Assembly: GCF_000774145.1 (NCBI RefSeq)
Contig: NZ_KN322987.1
Span: 1,410,669 to 1,474,668, forward strand
DNA from: Pseudomonas mediterranea CFBP 5447
Lineage (GTDB): Bacteria > Pseudomonadota > Gammaproteobacteria > Pseudomonadales > Pseudomonadaceae
Direction of reading: 5' to 3'
Length of the DNA stretch: 64,000 bases
Under the pieces are notes generated by a model, which saw only the letters and a program-made list of their open reading frames with translations, searched no databases and had not been told where the DNA came from. Position numbers and translations under genes: made by a program. The first letter of the stretch is position 1, and every line of letters starts with the position of its first letter. Positions 29,840 through 39,099 of the stretch are shown here, one piece after another.

Positions 29840-30819
29840 CAACGTTCTGGAGTCTGTACGTCACAGTCCTCAGCCTGGGAACGATCTTCTCCCTGACCTG
29901 GCTGCTGCTGTCGACCCGCAAGGGCCAGCGCAGCGAGGCCACCGAAGAGACGGTTGGCCATTCCTTCGACGGGATCGAGGAATACGACAACCCGCTGCCG
30001 AAATGGTGGTTCATGCTGTTCGTGGGCACCATCGTGTTCGCCCTCGGCTACCTGGCGCTCTACCCTGGCCTGGGCAACTGGAAAGGCCTGCTGCCAGGCT
30101 ATAACTACCTGGACACCGAAAAGCAGACCGCTTTCGCCAACGGCCAGACCGGCTGGACCGGCGTGCACGAGTGGGAAAAGGAAATGGCGCGCTCGGATGC
30201 CAAGTTCGGTCCGATCTTCGCCAAGTTCGCTTCCATGCCCATCGAAGAAGTTGCCAAGGATCCGCAAGCCCTGAAGATGGGCGGCCGCCTGTTCGCCTCC
30301 AACTGCTCGGTCTGCCACGGTTCCGACGCCAAGGGTGCCTACGGTTTCCCTAACCTGACCGACGCCGACTGGCGCTGGGGCGGCGAGCCGGAAACCATCA
30401 AGACCACCATCATGGGCGGTCGTCACGCGGTGATGCCGGGCTGGGCTGCCGTCGTCGGCGAGCAGGGTGTCGCCGACGTGGCGTCTTACCTGGTGACCAG
30501 CCTGCACGGTCGCAAACTGCCGGAAGGCGCCAAGGCCGATCCGGCCAATGGCCAGAAAATCTTCGCTGCCAACTGCGTGGCCTGCCACGGTCCGGCAGGC
30601 CAGGGTACTCCAGCCATGGGCGCACCTAACCTGACGCACCCGGCCGCGTTCATCTACGGTTCGAGCTTCGCTCAACTGCAGCAGACCATCCGCTACGGCC
30701 GCCAGGGCCAGATGCCTGCCCAGGCCGACCTGCAAGGCAACGACAAGGTCCACCTGCTGGCCGCCTATGTCTACAGCCTGTCCCACGGCGAAAAGGCTCC
30801 GGCCGCTGACGCCCAGTAA
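29836..30819 (+). CDS. ccoP1: cbb3 oxidase subunit III CcoP (second copy)
   Basis: A 327-residue di-heme cytochrome c with two membrane helices and heme motifs CSVCH (157-161) and CVACH (247-251). It carries a short insertion (YLDTEKQTAFANGQT) before the first heme domain that the first copy lacks. Ends the second operon ahead of a strong terminator. The assembly genes ccoGHIS, which often follow in pseudomonads, do not come next. Confidence 0.95.
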   Translation: MTTFWSLYVTVLSLGTIFSLTWLLLSTRKGQRSEATEETVGHSFDGIEEYDNPLPKWWFMLFVGTIVFALGYLALYPGLGNWKGLLPGYNYLDTEKQTAFANGQTGWTGVHEWEKEMARSDAKFGPIFAKFASMPIEEVAKDPQALKMGGRLFASNCSVCHGSDAKGAYGFPNLTDADWRWGGEPETIKTTIMGGRHAVMPGWAAVVGEQGVADVASYLVTSLHGRKLPEGAKADPANGQKIFAANCVACHGPAGQGTPAMGAPNLTHPAAFIYGSSFAQLQQTIRYGRQGQMPAQADLQGNDKVHLLAAYVYSLSHGEKAPAADAQ

Positions 30820-30840
30820 GGCTTACGCCTGATACACGGA

Positions 30841-30875
30841 AGGCCCCGTCAATGCACATTGACGGGGCCTTTTTC
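30841..30875 (+). terminator. Strong rho-independent terminator after the second cco operon
   Basis: AGGCCCCGTCAA (30841-30852) pairs perfectly with TTGACGGGGCCT, followed by a T run. The 12-bp stem makes read-through into the toxin-antitoxin genes unlikely. Confidence 0.96.
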
Positions 30876-30965
30876 ATGGCCGGTCCGATAGGACGCGCCG
30901 TTTCTCTTGCTGCCTACCAGCCAAAGTAGTAACGTGCCTACATCAGCGTTCAATGAGGGCACGCC

Positions 30966-31220
30966 ATGTCCATCACCACCATGTCCAGCCGCGAATTCAA
31001 CCACGACACAAGTGGTGCCAAAAAAGCCACCCGCGAAGGGCCCGTCATCATCACCGACCGTGGCAAGCCGGCCCATGTGCTGCTAAGCATTGAGGAGTAT
31101 CAAAAACTGACCGGCATCGGCGCCAGCATTGTCGAGCTGCTGGTCATGCCCGATGCGCCGGATATCGATTTCGACACCGAGCGCGCCGTCATCACTCCTC
31201 GAGCGGTAGACCTGTCCTGA
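30966..31220 (+). CDS. Antitoxin of the Phd/YefM family
   Basis: An 84-residue protein with the Phd/YefM fold: N-terminal SSREFNHDTSGAKKAT followed by GPVIITDRGKPAHVLLSIEEYQKL, the hallmark strand-helix segment for DNA binding and dimerisation. The C-terminal part (about 55-84) is acidic and Pro-rich, suited to wrapping the toxin. It would repress its own operon and neutralise the PIN toxin that follows with a one-base overlap. Confidence 0.92.
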   Translation: MSITTMSSREFNHDTSGAKKATREGPVIITDRGKPAHVLLSIEEYQKLTGIGASIVELLVMPDAPDIDFDTERAVITPRAVDLS

Positions 31221-31630
31221 TGTATCTACTCGACACCAATGTCATTTCGGAATTGCGCAAACCCCAGGCCGACAGCAACGTGCAGGCCTGGGCCCGCAGC
31301 GTGGCTGCGCCCAGTCTGTATGTCTCGGCGATTACCATCCTGGAACTGGAAACCGGTGTGCTGCGTTTCGAACGCAAGGACCCGAGCCAAGGCGGTCACC
31401 TGCGCGCCTGGCTGGACAACCACGTCTTGCCCGCCTTTGCCGGCAGGATCCTGGCGGTGGACCGCGCCGTGGCACTGCGCTGCGCCCGTCTGCACGTGCC
31501 CGACCGCAGCAATGAATGCGACGCGCTGATCGCTGCCACGGCGCTGATCCATGGCCTGACCGTGGTCACTCGCAACGTAGCGGACTTCGAAGCCAGCGGG
31601 GTTACGCTGCTCAATCCGTGGGTCGCCTGA
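31220..31630 (+). CDS. PIN domain toxin, VapC/FitB type
   Basis: Probable Mg-dependent endoribonuclease that blocks growth when free of its antitoxin. The 136-residue protein has the PIN acidic set: Asp5 in LLDTNVISE, Glu42 in ILELETG, Asp101 in NECDALIAATA and Asp122 in TRNVADF. The domain sequence LLDTNVISELRKP with a Phd-type partner is typical of FitB-like VapC toxins. All key residues are present, so it is likely active. Translationally coupled to the antitoxin (TGATG). Confidence 0.92.
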   Translation: MYLLDTNVISELRKPQADSNVQAWARSVAAPSLYVSAITILELETGVLRFERKDPSQGGHLRAWLDNHVLPAFAGRILAVDRAVALRCARLHVPDRSNECDALIAATALIHGLTVVTRNVADFEASGVTLLNPWVA

Positions 31631-31780
31631 CCGACCGATTGCCTGATTCATCTTAAGCTGGTCCAATGCCCGCTCGCACGGATACGCAAGCCAGATTGCC
31701 AGGGAGACAAGGCGCAATGGAAGGCCTCACAGTCCTAGAACCAATAGCCGCCAGCGGTTGCCACTGTCAGGGTAACGCGC

Positions 31781-34700
31781 ATGTCTGACGCGCTCTGGGC
31801 CGCTCGCCTGGGCGATGCGCTGGATCACACCTCGATGATGGCCGACATCCTCGGCGGTGTGCTGGAGGTGGCGGCTAACATCGCGATCACCGCCGTCGCC
31901 ACCGCCGCCGTGGTGGCGGCCACCGGCATCACGGTCGCGACCGGTGGCCTCGGCTGCTTCCTGCTCGGCGCTGTAGTCGGTGCGGTCGTCGGTATCGCCA
32001 TGAGCAAGACCGGCGCCGACAAGGGCCTGAGCAATATCTGCGAGGGCATCGGCAACGCCCTTTTTCCGCCCACGGTGCAGGCCAACATCCTCACCGGCTC
32101 CACCGACACCTTGACCAACAACATCCCCGCCGCCCGCGCCGCCGGGGCCATCGAGTCCCATGTCGCACCGGCCGGCACCGAGCTGGAAGCGCCCGAGCCC
32201 AGCTACCTGGACATGGCCGAGAGCTTCTTCTCGCAGATGTGGCGACCCACCGTCGCCACACCCGCCCCCGGCGCCGTGCCCAAGCCGTTGGATATGATCA
32301 CCTGCCTGAAGCATCCGCCGATGCCGCCGCAGTTCCTGGCCGAAGGCTCGGACAAGGTCACCATCAACGGCCAGCCCGCCGTGCGCAGCGGCGACCGCAG
32401 TACCTGCGAAGCCAAGGTGGTGTCGTCCGGGTTGATTTCCCCCGACGTGACCATCGGCGGTGGCACCGTGGTGGTACGGGAGATCCGCAGCGGCAAGACG
32501 CCGGGGGTGGGGCTGGCGGTCACCGCGTTGCTGATGCTCAAGGGCGGCAAAGGCAAGTTCCTGAGCAACCTGCCATGCATGTTGATAGGCGGCGCAGCCT
32601 CGATGGCGGTCAGCAGTGCCATGGGCGCGGCGGCCAATGCGGCCATGGGCTCGTCGAACCCGGTGCATGCGGCGACTGGCGCGAAAGTGTTGGGGGATGT
32701 CGAGGAACTGGACTTCGTCTTGCCGGGTATCCTGCCCATCGACTGGCAGCGTTTCTACAACAGTCGCGACGAACGCCGTGACGGCCTGTTCGGCGCCGGC
32801 TGGAGCGTCGCCTACGAAATACGCGTAGAGATCCTGCCCCATCCCGAAGGCGGCGAAACCCTGGTCTATACCGACGAACAGGGCCGGCGCATCGACATGG
32901 GTTCGATTCCCTTGGGCGGCGCGGTGTTCAGCGCCGGCGAAGGCCTCAGCGTGCGGCGGCACGCCAACGGTGAACTGCTGATCGAAAGCGCGGACGGCTT
33001 GTACCGGTTGTTCAAGCCCACATCGGCGAATGCCACGCTGCTGCGCCTGGAACAGCTCGGTGATCGCAACGACAACCGCATCCACCTCGACTACGACGAA
33101 GCCGGGCAACTGGTACGGCTGCGTGACACGTTCGACCTGGTGCAGGTCGAACTGGCCTATGACGAGCGCTGGCCACGACGGGTCAGCCGGATCGAGCGCC
33201 TCTACCCCGACCAGCGCCGCGAAGTGCTGATGCACTACGGCTACGATGCCCAGGGAGACCTGGCGCAGGTGCGCCAGTCCAACAGCCAGGTCAAACGCCG
33301 TTATGCCTACGACCTCGGGCGGCGGATGGTGGAGCATCAGTTGCCCACGGGGCTGCGCTGCTTCTATGAATGGGCCTTGGTCGAAGGCCAGGAATGGCGC
33401 GTGGTCCGCCATTGGACCGACGCTGGCGATACCTACATATTCGACTATGACCTGGCCGGCGGCATCACCCGCATCACCGACGGCTTGAATCGCGTCAGCA
33501 CCCGACGCTGGGATGCGCGCTACCAGATCACCGAAGCCACCGACGCACTGAATCGCACCTGGGCATTCCAGTGGAACGACGAAAGCCAGTTGCTGGGGGC
33601 AACCGACCCCAACGGTGGGCAACATCAGTTCAGCTATGACGAAGCGGGCAATCTCTGCCAGACCCTCGACCCGCTCGGGCGTAGCGAGTCGACGCTGTGG
33701 CTCGAACACTGGGCCCTGCCCCTGGCGGAAACCGATGCCGCAGGCAATACCTGGCAATACCGCTATGACGCGCGGGGCAATCGCACGGTTGAAACCGATC
33801 CCCTGGGCCACGTCACCCGCTATCGCCACGATGCCCATGGCCAGGTGGTGGAGATCATCGACGCCACCGGCAAAAGCAAGACGATGCGCTGGACGGCCCT
33901 CGGCCAACTCAGCGAACACACCGACTGCTCCGGCTACACCACCCGGTTGAGCTACGACGAGCGCGGTCTGCTGCTCAGCAGCAGCGATGCGCTGGGGGAA
34001 CGCACCAGTTTCAGCTACGACGACCAGGGCAGGTTGCTGAGCAAGCAGTTGCCGGACGGGCGCATCGAACACTATCAACGCGATGCCAGCGGCCAGTTGA
34101 TCGGCTACAGCGATCCCGCCGGCCACACCACATCGTTCCAGCACACGCCGAGCGGTCAACTGCGCCTGCGCACCGACGCCCACGGCCGGCGGGTGGAGTT
34201 GAGCTACGACAGTTATGGGCGGCTGCTGGCCCTGACCAACGAGAACGGCGAAAGCTATCGGTTTGCCTGGGATGCGGGTGATCGCTTGAGCGCCGAGCAC
34301 AGCCTGGACGGCAGCCTCAAGCGCTATGCCTACGATGCGCTGGACAACGTCACTCGCGTGCAAGCCGTCGCCGTTCCCGGCAGCACTGACCTGGACCTCT
34401 CGCCGCAAGCCCCCATCATCCATGAGCTGGAACGCGATGCCATGGGTCGGCTGGTCGCCAAGGTCACCGCCGACGGGCGCACCGAATACCGCTATGACGC
34501 CCTCGATCAGGTCAAGGCCATCACCTTCACCGGCCTGGCCGGCGAACAGCAAAGCATCGGCTTCAGCTACGACGCGCTTGGGCAACTGATCGCCGAACAG
34601 GGCTGGGCCGGTCGCCTCGAGCATCGCTATGACGAACTGGGCAACCTCACCCAGACACAGCTCCCCGATGGCCGCTGGCTGAACCGCCTGCACTACGGCA

Positions 34701-36217
34701 GCGGCCATTTGCACCAGATCAACCTCGACGGCCAAGTCATCAGTGACTTCGAGCGCGACCGCCTGCACCGCGAGGTACTGCGCACCCAGGGCCGTCTCAG
34801 CACCCGCAGCGAATACGACCGCAGCGGCCGCCTGCGGGCCCGCCAGCGACGGCAACAGGAACAGTCGACCCTGCTGCCGCCAGCGGCGCAGTCGTTGTTT
34901 GCCTACGACGGCAGCGATCAACTGGTGGAGCGCTTCGACAATCAGCCCGACGCGCCCCATCGTCAACTGCTGCACTACGACGCCACCGGCCGCATCCTCG
35001 CCAGCCAGGACAACCTCAAGGGTCAGCGTGAAGGTTTCGCCTACGACCCGGCCGCCAACCTGCTCGACGGGCTGATGGGCACCGGGCACGTCACTCATAA
35101 CCGCTTGCTGACCTATCAAGACAAGCGCTACCGCTACGACGGCTTCGGCCGCATGGTGGAAAAACGCAGCAGCCGACGCGGCGTCCAGCGCTTCAAGTAC
35201 GACGCCGAACAGCGTTTGGTGGAGGTGCACAACGACAACGGCTCGGTCGTGAAGATGACCTACGACCCGCTGGGCCGACGCGTCGAAAAAACCGAGTACG
35301 ACCGCCATGCTACCCCGCTGGGTCGTACCCGCTTTACCTGGGATGCGCTGCAACTGTTGCAGGAACATCGCGACAGCCAGACCAGCCTCTACATCTATGC
35401 CGACGACGGCCACGAGCCTTTGGCGCGGGTCGATGGCCTCGGTGAACAGCAGAAAGTCCGTTACTACCACAACGACTTCAACGGCCAGCCCGAACAACTG
35501 TCGGAAAGCGACGGCCATACGCTCTGGCGCGCCCATTACCAGGTGTGGGGCAGCACCGCCGAAGAGCTGCGCGAACCGTATTACATCGAAGAGCAGAACC
35601 TGCGGTTCCAGGGCCAGTACCTGGACCGGGAAACCGGGCTGCACTACAACACCCTGCGCTTCTACGACCCGGACATAGGCCGCTTCACCACGCCGGACCC
35701 CATCGGCCTTGCGGGCGGACTGAACCTCTACCAGTACGCACCGAACCCGGTGAGCTGGATCGACCCCCTGGGGCTGATGAAATGCACCACCCCGCCGAAG
35801 GGGCGCAAGGTCAATCGGACGGTCTATCGCTTCGAGGAACCCGGGCGGATCAGCACCACCTGGACCGCCCACAAGTGGAACGTTGCCGCCCGGCACCGTT
35901 ATACCGCGCCGGGGCTTGGTGGCGTCTATGGCGCCAACTCGCGCAAGACCGCCATGGGTGAGGTCAATCACTGGGGTGTGGACCTGTCCACGCGGGTGCT
36001 GGTGAGCAAGAAGGTGCAGCTCAACAACGTCCTCGACCTGACCCGGGCCGATGTGCGCAAACAACTGGGCGTGTCCCTTAAAAGCATCACCGGCAACAAA
36101 TACACCCAGACCCACCAGATTGGCGCCTGGGCCAAGGCCAACGGTTATGATGGGATCCTGGCGCCGTCGGCGCGAAACCCGACCGGCAGCAACTTGATCT
36201 CCTTTGCAGGTTTTTGA
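31781..36217 (+). CDS. T6SS Rhs effector with prePAAR, PAAR and C-terminal RES-type toxin domain
   Basis: A 1478-residue polymorphic toxin. Residues 7-16 (AARLGDALDH) match the prePAAR motif of Eag-dependent T6SS effectors; hydrophobic segments follow (about 28-75 and 245-300) flanking a PAAR-like region (about 165-240, GQPAVRSGDRSTC). From about 310 to 1300 there are dozens of YD repeats (such as FSYDEAGNL) forming the Rhs shell. The conserved DPIGL (1306) to DPLGL (1328) segment marks self-cleavage. The 146-residue tip contains Arg1350 (TVYRF), Glu1394 (TAMGEVNHW) and Ser1463 (LAPSARNP), in the order and spacing of RES-domain NAD-consuming toxins. PAAR caps the VgrG spike for delivery. The RES call is by pattern recognition. 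Confidence 0.88.
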   Translation: MSDALWAARLGDALDHTSMMADILGGVLEVAANIAITAVATAAVVAATGITVATGGLGCFLLGAVVGAVVGIAMSKTGADKGLSNICEGIGNALFPPTVQANILTGSTDTLTNNIPAARAAGAIESHVAPAGTELEAPEPSYLDMAESFFSQMWRPTVATPAPGAVPKPLDMITCLKHPPMPPQFLAEGSDKVTINGQPAVRSGDRSTCEAKVVSSGLISPDVTIGGGTVVVREIRSGKTPGVGLAVTALLMLKGGKGKFLSNLPCMLIGGAASMAVSSAMGAAANAAMGSSNPVHAATGAKVLGDVEELDFVLPGILPIDWQRFYNSRDERRDGLFGAGWSVAYEIRVEILPHPEGGETLVYTDEQGRRIDMGSIPLGGAVFSAGEGLSVRRHANGELLIESADGLYRLFKPTSANATLLRLEQLGDRNDNRIHLDYDEAGQLVRLRDTFDLVQVELAYDERWPRRVSRIERLYPDQRREVLMHYGYDAQGDLAQVRQSNSQVKRRYAYDLGRRMVEHQLPTGLRCFYEWALVEGQEWRVVRHWTDAGDTYIFDYDLAGGITRITDGLNRVSTRRWDARYQITEATDALNRTWAFQWNDESQLLGATDPNGGQHQFSYDEAGNLCQTLDPLGRSESTLWLEHWALPLAETDAAGNTWQYRYDARGNRTVETDPLGHVTRYRHDAHGQVVEIIDATGKSKTMRWTALGQLSEHTDCSGYTTRLSYDERGLLLSSSDALGERTSFSYDDQGRLLSKQLPDGRIEHYQRDASGQLIGYSDPAGHTTSFQHTPSGQLRLRTDAHGRRVELSYDSYGRLLALTNENGESYRFAWDAGDRLSAEHSLDGSLKRYAYDALDNVTRVQAVAVPGSTDLDLSPQAPIIHELERDAMGRLVAKVTADGRTEYRYDALDQVKAITFTGLAGEQQSIGFSYDALGQLIAEQGWAGRLEHRYDELGNLTQTQLPDGRWLNRLHYGSGHLHQINLDGQVISDFERDRLHREVLRTQGRLSTRSEYDRSGRLRARQRRQQEQSTLLPPAAQSLFAYDGSDQLVERFDNQPDAPHRQLLHYDATGRILASQDNLKGQREGFAYDPAANLLDGLMGTGHVTHNRLLTYQDKRYRYDGFGRMVEKRSSRRGVQRFKYDAEQRLVEVHNDNGSVVKMTYDPLGRRVEKTEYDRHATPLGRTRFTWDALQLLQEHRDSQTSLYIYADDGHEPLARVDGLGEQQKVRYYHNDFNGQPEQLSESDGHTLWRAHYQVWGSTAEELREPYYIEEQNLRFQGQYLDRETGLHYNTLRFYDPDIGRFTTPDPIGLAGGLNLYQYAPNPVSWIDPLGLMKCTTPPKGRKVNRTVYRFEEPGRISTTWTAHKWNVAARHRYTAPGLGGVYGANSRKTAMGEVNHWGVDLSTRVLVSKKVQLNNVLDLTRADVRKQLGVSLKSITGNKYTQTHQIGAWAKANGYDGILAPSARNPTGSNLISFAGF

Positions 36218-36218
36218 C

Positions 36219-36497
36219 ATGGGACTGGAAGACGAATACGTCGGCGACGCCGATTGGCGAACCTTCGTGCGCCTGTACGAAGAGGACTATCTCGACGATA
36301 ACGCCCGCACGCTTGCCAAGGCCATGGATGACCAGCTCGACATGGCCGTGGTGCTCTATGGCAAACGCGGGCTCAAGGAGGGCCTCTGGTGGCTGGAGCA
36401 GGTCGTGCCGGCCCTGGGCAACAAACGTCCGGTCGACTGCCTCAAGAGTCCGAAACTGATCAAGCGCCTGAGAATGGCGCTGATGAGCATGCCGTAA
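36219..36497 (+). CDS. Probable immunity protein resembling the MbcA/ParS/Xre antitoxin toxin-binding domain
   Basis: A 92-residue protein starting one base after the Rhs stop codon, the usual place for the cognate immunity gene. Its C-terminal half (LYGKRGLKEGLWWLEQ, then ALGNKRPVDCLKSPKL) follows the pattern of the MbcA/ParS/Xre toxin-binding domain (LFG...WL...LGG-x-PL-x-LL...), the natural partner of RES toxins in RES-Xre systems. The N-terminal 40 residues are acidic and contain no helix-turn-helix, so this would be a stand-alone inhibitor and not a repressor. No activity data can be read from the sequence. Confidence 0.72.
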   Translation: MGLEDEYVGDADWRTFVRLYEEDYLDDNARTLAKAMDDQLDMAVVLYGKRGLKEGLWWLEQVVPALGNKRPVDCLKSPKLIKRLRMALMSMP

Positions 36498-36567
36498 TCG
36501 ACAAGGAGGATTTGGACGAAGCGTGAGTCCATCGCAGAACAAAATGCGGATTCAAGAACACAATCCT

Positions 36568-36698
36568 GTGGCGAGGGGATTCATCCCCGCTGGGCTGCGC
36601 AGCAGCCCCAACAACCCTGCACTGAGGTTCTTCTGGAAGACCGCATGAGCCTGATTACGGCTGCTGCGCAGCCGAGCGGGGATGAATCCCCTCGCCAC
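36568..36698. repeat. REP palindrome pair with long spacer (GTGGCGAGGGGATTCATCCCC type)
   Basis: Inverted copies at 36568 and ending at 36698, about 85 bases apart including a second inner palindrome (ctgggctgcgcagcagcc and ggctgctgcgcagccgag). Confidence 0.9.
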
Positions 36699-36831
36699 AG
36701 AGTGCAGGCAACCTTCAGAACGCGCCTACACCCTGGCTACAGTGTTCGGCCGGCGAAGCCGTCCCGAGCAAAGTGACGGATCGTCTCACCGAAAAATCGC
36801 ATCCGGCAGTGTGCGGCGGCTTCGCCGCCGA

Positions 36832-36854
36832 GCGGGAGCAAGCTCCCTCGCCAC
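36832..36854. repeat. Solitary REP arm
   Basis: gcgggagcaagctccctcgcc: one arm of the GTGGCGAGGGAGCTTGCTCCC REP, no partner within 100 bases. Confidence 0.8.
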
Positions 36855-36903
36855 GGATAGGTGGAGGCAGGGCACATGGTGCGCGACCAACCTGTCGCCC
36901 TCA

Positions 36904-38418
36904 TCAGTCGAAACTCAGCACCTCAGCGCCCTTGGCCTCGAGCATTTCGCCGAACACCGGCAACCTGGCAACGAAATCCGCTTCGAACGCCAGGTAGCGG
37001 TCCTGGGCCGGCAGGTAACGCACCTGCGGCTTGATACGCCGGATATCCTGGCTGGATAGTTTGAGTACCTGGTTGTCGAGCTGATTCCAGAACCAGGCCA
37101 GGGTGTGCGAGCTGAACGTGTTGGTGGCGTAATTCCAGACCCACCAGTCGCCGTGTCCTCGGCTGACATGAATACGCCCGTGGAACGTGCGCAACGTGAT
37201 GAGGTTCTTTGGCTCTGTGACCAGCAGTCGGGTGTCCTGGCGCACCTCGCTGCCAAAGCCATCCAGCAGCGCTTTCGTTGCGGTGCCCGTGACCAGGTTG
37301 AAACGCCACGCCAGCAACACGGTCTCGTGGTAGCGCGGGTCTTCGAGGTTCTTGCGCTTGTCTTCGCTGAACAGCAGGATCTCATCGCCCCCCAGGTACG
37401 CGGTCGACGCCCTGAGGTGGTAGCCGTCCACCGTCGGCATCGGCTTGGCGGCGATGGCCTGGTGCGGTGGGTCCTGGTTCCAGATCCAGCACAACGGGCC
37501 GTTGTGTTGCATGAACAGCAGGCGACGGGGGCCGATGGGCAATATCGTCAGTTCATCCGGGTGTTCGAAAATGACTTCGCTGGCCTGCGCCGTGATCCGC
37601 CAGATACGTGTCATCGGCACCGGCTCGTAGAGGCGCTGGCGCTCGAAGACCTCGGCATCCACCACAACGCTGGGTTGTTCGAACCCTGGCCACTCCACCT
37701 CGGCAGGGCCGAAAGCCTGGATGTCGTCGCCTTGGCGAACTTCGTACTTATAGCGGTCGTCCGAACTGTAGTCGCCGCTCCTGACCCGACGCCGCCACAG
37801 GCTGCGCCGGGCATTGGCGTCGATGAGTTGCAGATCGGCGCCGTCGAGGCCATCGGTGCGGTGTTCGAGCATGTCCTGCTCGACAGGCGGCCACTGGTTG
37901 TAGTCAATCAGGAAGCACAGCCACTGCTCATCGTCCTGCTCGGTAATGCCGGCCCAGCCGTTGTGGTAGTTGTCGTCATGGACATAGGTGGGGCCGGGAT
38001 AGTCGTGCACGTCCTGCAGCCAGTTCAGCTTGCTGCGCTTGGACTTGGCCGGCTTGCGTGCGGCTTTTCCCTCAGCGGCGACAGGTTTCTCGGGCTCGAT
38101 CAGGCTCGGCGTGAAGTCCTCCTGGTCTTGCCAGTGACTGGCAAATGCCTCGCGCTGCTCGGTCCGGACCACGACCGGCCGATAATCATCGCCGCCAGCG
38201 TCCAGGTTCCACAGGTCGTAGCCGCGTTCGGCCAGGACGTTCGCCAGCGCCTGGAAGCAGATCTCGGGCATTTCGTTGGAGAGCTCGTCCAGCAACGCCT
38301 CGAAAGGCTGGCCGATAAACAGGTCGATATCGCGGTAGTAATGCTGGAGCAACCCAAGGAGTTCGCCGCCGGGTGTTTTCCAGTCGATATGCACCAGCGG
38401 ATCAAAATGAGATTGCAT
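36904..38418 (-). CDS. Protein of unknown function linked to the PAAR effector module
   Basis: A 504-residue protein with no signal peptide or membrane segment and no motif I recognise. A helical N-terminal part (about 1-95) is followed by a Lys/Ala-rich linker (AAEGKAARKPAKSKRSK, near 115-130) and a Trp-rich, beta-strand-rich remainder with repeated tryptophan/tyrosine strand patterns (LCWIWNQD, VLLAWRFN, DWWVWNYATN) that could be a beta-propeller. It is the last gene of the minus-strand unit after the chaperone, effector and immunity genes, with a REP pair between. It may be an accessory, a second immunity protein or an unrelated passenger. Confidence 0.75.
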   Translation of the reverse strand: MQSHFDPLVHIDWKTPGGELLGLLQHYYRDIDLFIGQPFEALLDELSNEMPEICFQALANVLAERGYDLWNLDAGGDDYRPVVVRTEQREAFASHWQDQEDFTPSLIEPEKPVAAEGKAARKPAKSKRSKLNWLQDVHDYPGPTYVHDDNYHNGWAGITEQDDEQWLCFLIDYNQWPPVEQDMLEHRTDGLDGADLQLIDANARRSLWRRRVRSGDYSSDDRYKYEVRQGDDIQAFGPAEVEWPGFEQPSVVVDAEVFERQRLYEPVPMTRIWRITAQASEVIFEHPDELTILPIGPRRLLFMQHNGPLCWIWNQDPPHQAIAAKPMPTVDGYHLRASTAYLGGDEILLFSEDKRKNLEDPRYHETVLLAWRFNLVTGTATKALLDGFGSEVRQDTRLLVTEPKNLITLRTFHGRIHVSRGHGDWWVWNYATNTFSSHTLAWFWNQLDNQVLKLSSQDIRRIKPQVRYLPAQDRYLAFEADFVARLPVFGEMLEAKGAEVLSFD

Positions 38419-38456
38419 CACGCCTGCCTTCCTTGAAGTGCCAGTCAGTTAGTCCC

Positions 38457-38546
38457 GTGGGAGCAAAGCTTGCTCGCGATAGCGGTAAGTCCGTCACCCA
38501 TAATGTTGACCGGCCTGCCGCTATCGCGAGCAAGCTTTGCTCCCAC
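38457..38546. repeat. REP palindrome pair (GTGGGAGCAAAGCTTGCTCGC variant)
   Basis: Inverted copies at 38457 and ending at 38546; both arms share the same variant (aaagctt in place of gagcctg), so the two arms changed together. It sits between two genes of the effector module. Confidence 0.9.
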
Positions 38547-38565
38547 AGGTTTCTGCACCGCCCTC

Positions 38566-39099
38566 TCAGATGTTGGCCGGTACGAAATCCGGGCCGCCCA
38601 GTTTGTCGCGCACCGTCACCGCCGAGCGCATCAACGGCGTCCACATGCCGTCCGGGCTGTTCCACGCCGCGCCCGCCCAGCGGGTATCGGCCACCAGCTC
38701 GGCCTTGTGCCGTTCCAGCAGGCGCTTGAGGGCAACGGCGACGCTGCCCATGTCCACGTCAAACAGATCGCCATAGGGGCCTTGCGGCTGCTTGCGCTGT
38801 TTGTCCTGGCAGAAACGGTAGTACCAGACCCAGTCATGAGCGATGTAGATCGCCCGCGTGCGGTCCGGGTACGTCGCCAGCATCGTCAGCAGTGCCGAGA
38901 CGAAGCGCATGGGGAAGCCGGCATCGTGGGTCTGGCGCCAGTACGGCATGATCAGTTGGTCGAACGCGGCCACCACGTTCTGCGGCTCGTCGTTATCGCT
39001 CTTGGCTTCGAGAAAGTAGAACGGCTCGCCCACCAGGAACTTGTCCAGATCGTTATTGGCCAACGCCAGCAACAGCACGTTGTCGTGTGGATTACTCAT
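38566..39099 (-). CDS. Candidate immunity protein for the PAAR effector
   Basis: A 177-residue soluble protein, start ATG 39097-39099, overlapping the effector stop by four bases (ATGA), so it is translationally coupled to it. That position is where immunity genes of T6SS effectors are found. The sequence is helical, with DRTRAIYIAHDWVWYYRFCQ in the middle; I recognise no family. No signal peptide is visible, so it would act in the cytoplasm, implying a cytoplasmic target for the toxin. Confidence 0.75.
   Translation of the reverse strand: MSNPHDNVLLLALANNDLDKFLVGEPFYFLEAKSDNDEPQNVVAAFDQLIMPYWRQTHDAGFPMRFVSALLTMLATYPDRTRAIYIAHDWVWYYRFCQDKQRKQPQGPYGDLFDVDMGSVAVALKRLLERHKAELVADTRWAGAAWNSPDGMWTPLMRSAVTVRDKLGGPDFVPANI

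Larger units (their letters stand above)
36498..36903. other. 406-base intergenic region with REP sequences
   Basis: Between the converging immunity gene and the 36904-38418 gene. It contains a REP pair at 36568-36698 and a single REP arm at 36832-36854 preceded by the small hairpin GGCGGCTTCGCCGCC. No gene is credible. Confidence 0.8.

Noticed and set aside
31727..36220. 1497-codon open frame on the minus strand opposite the rhs gene
   Set aside because: Shadow of the Rhs coding sequence; the YD repeats give a repetitive antisense protein without domain features.
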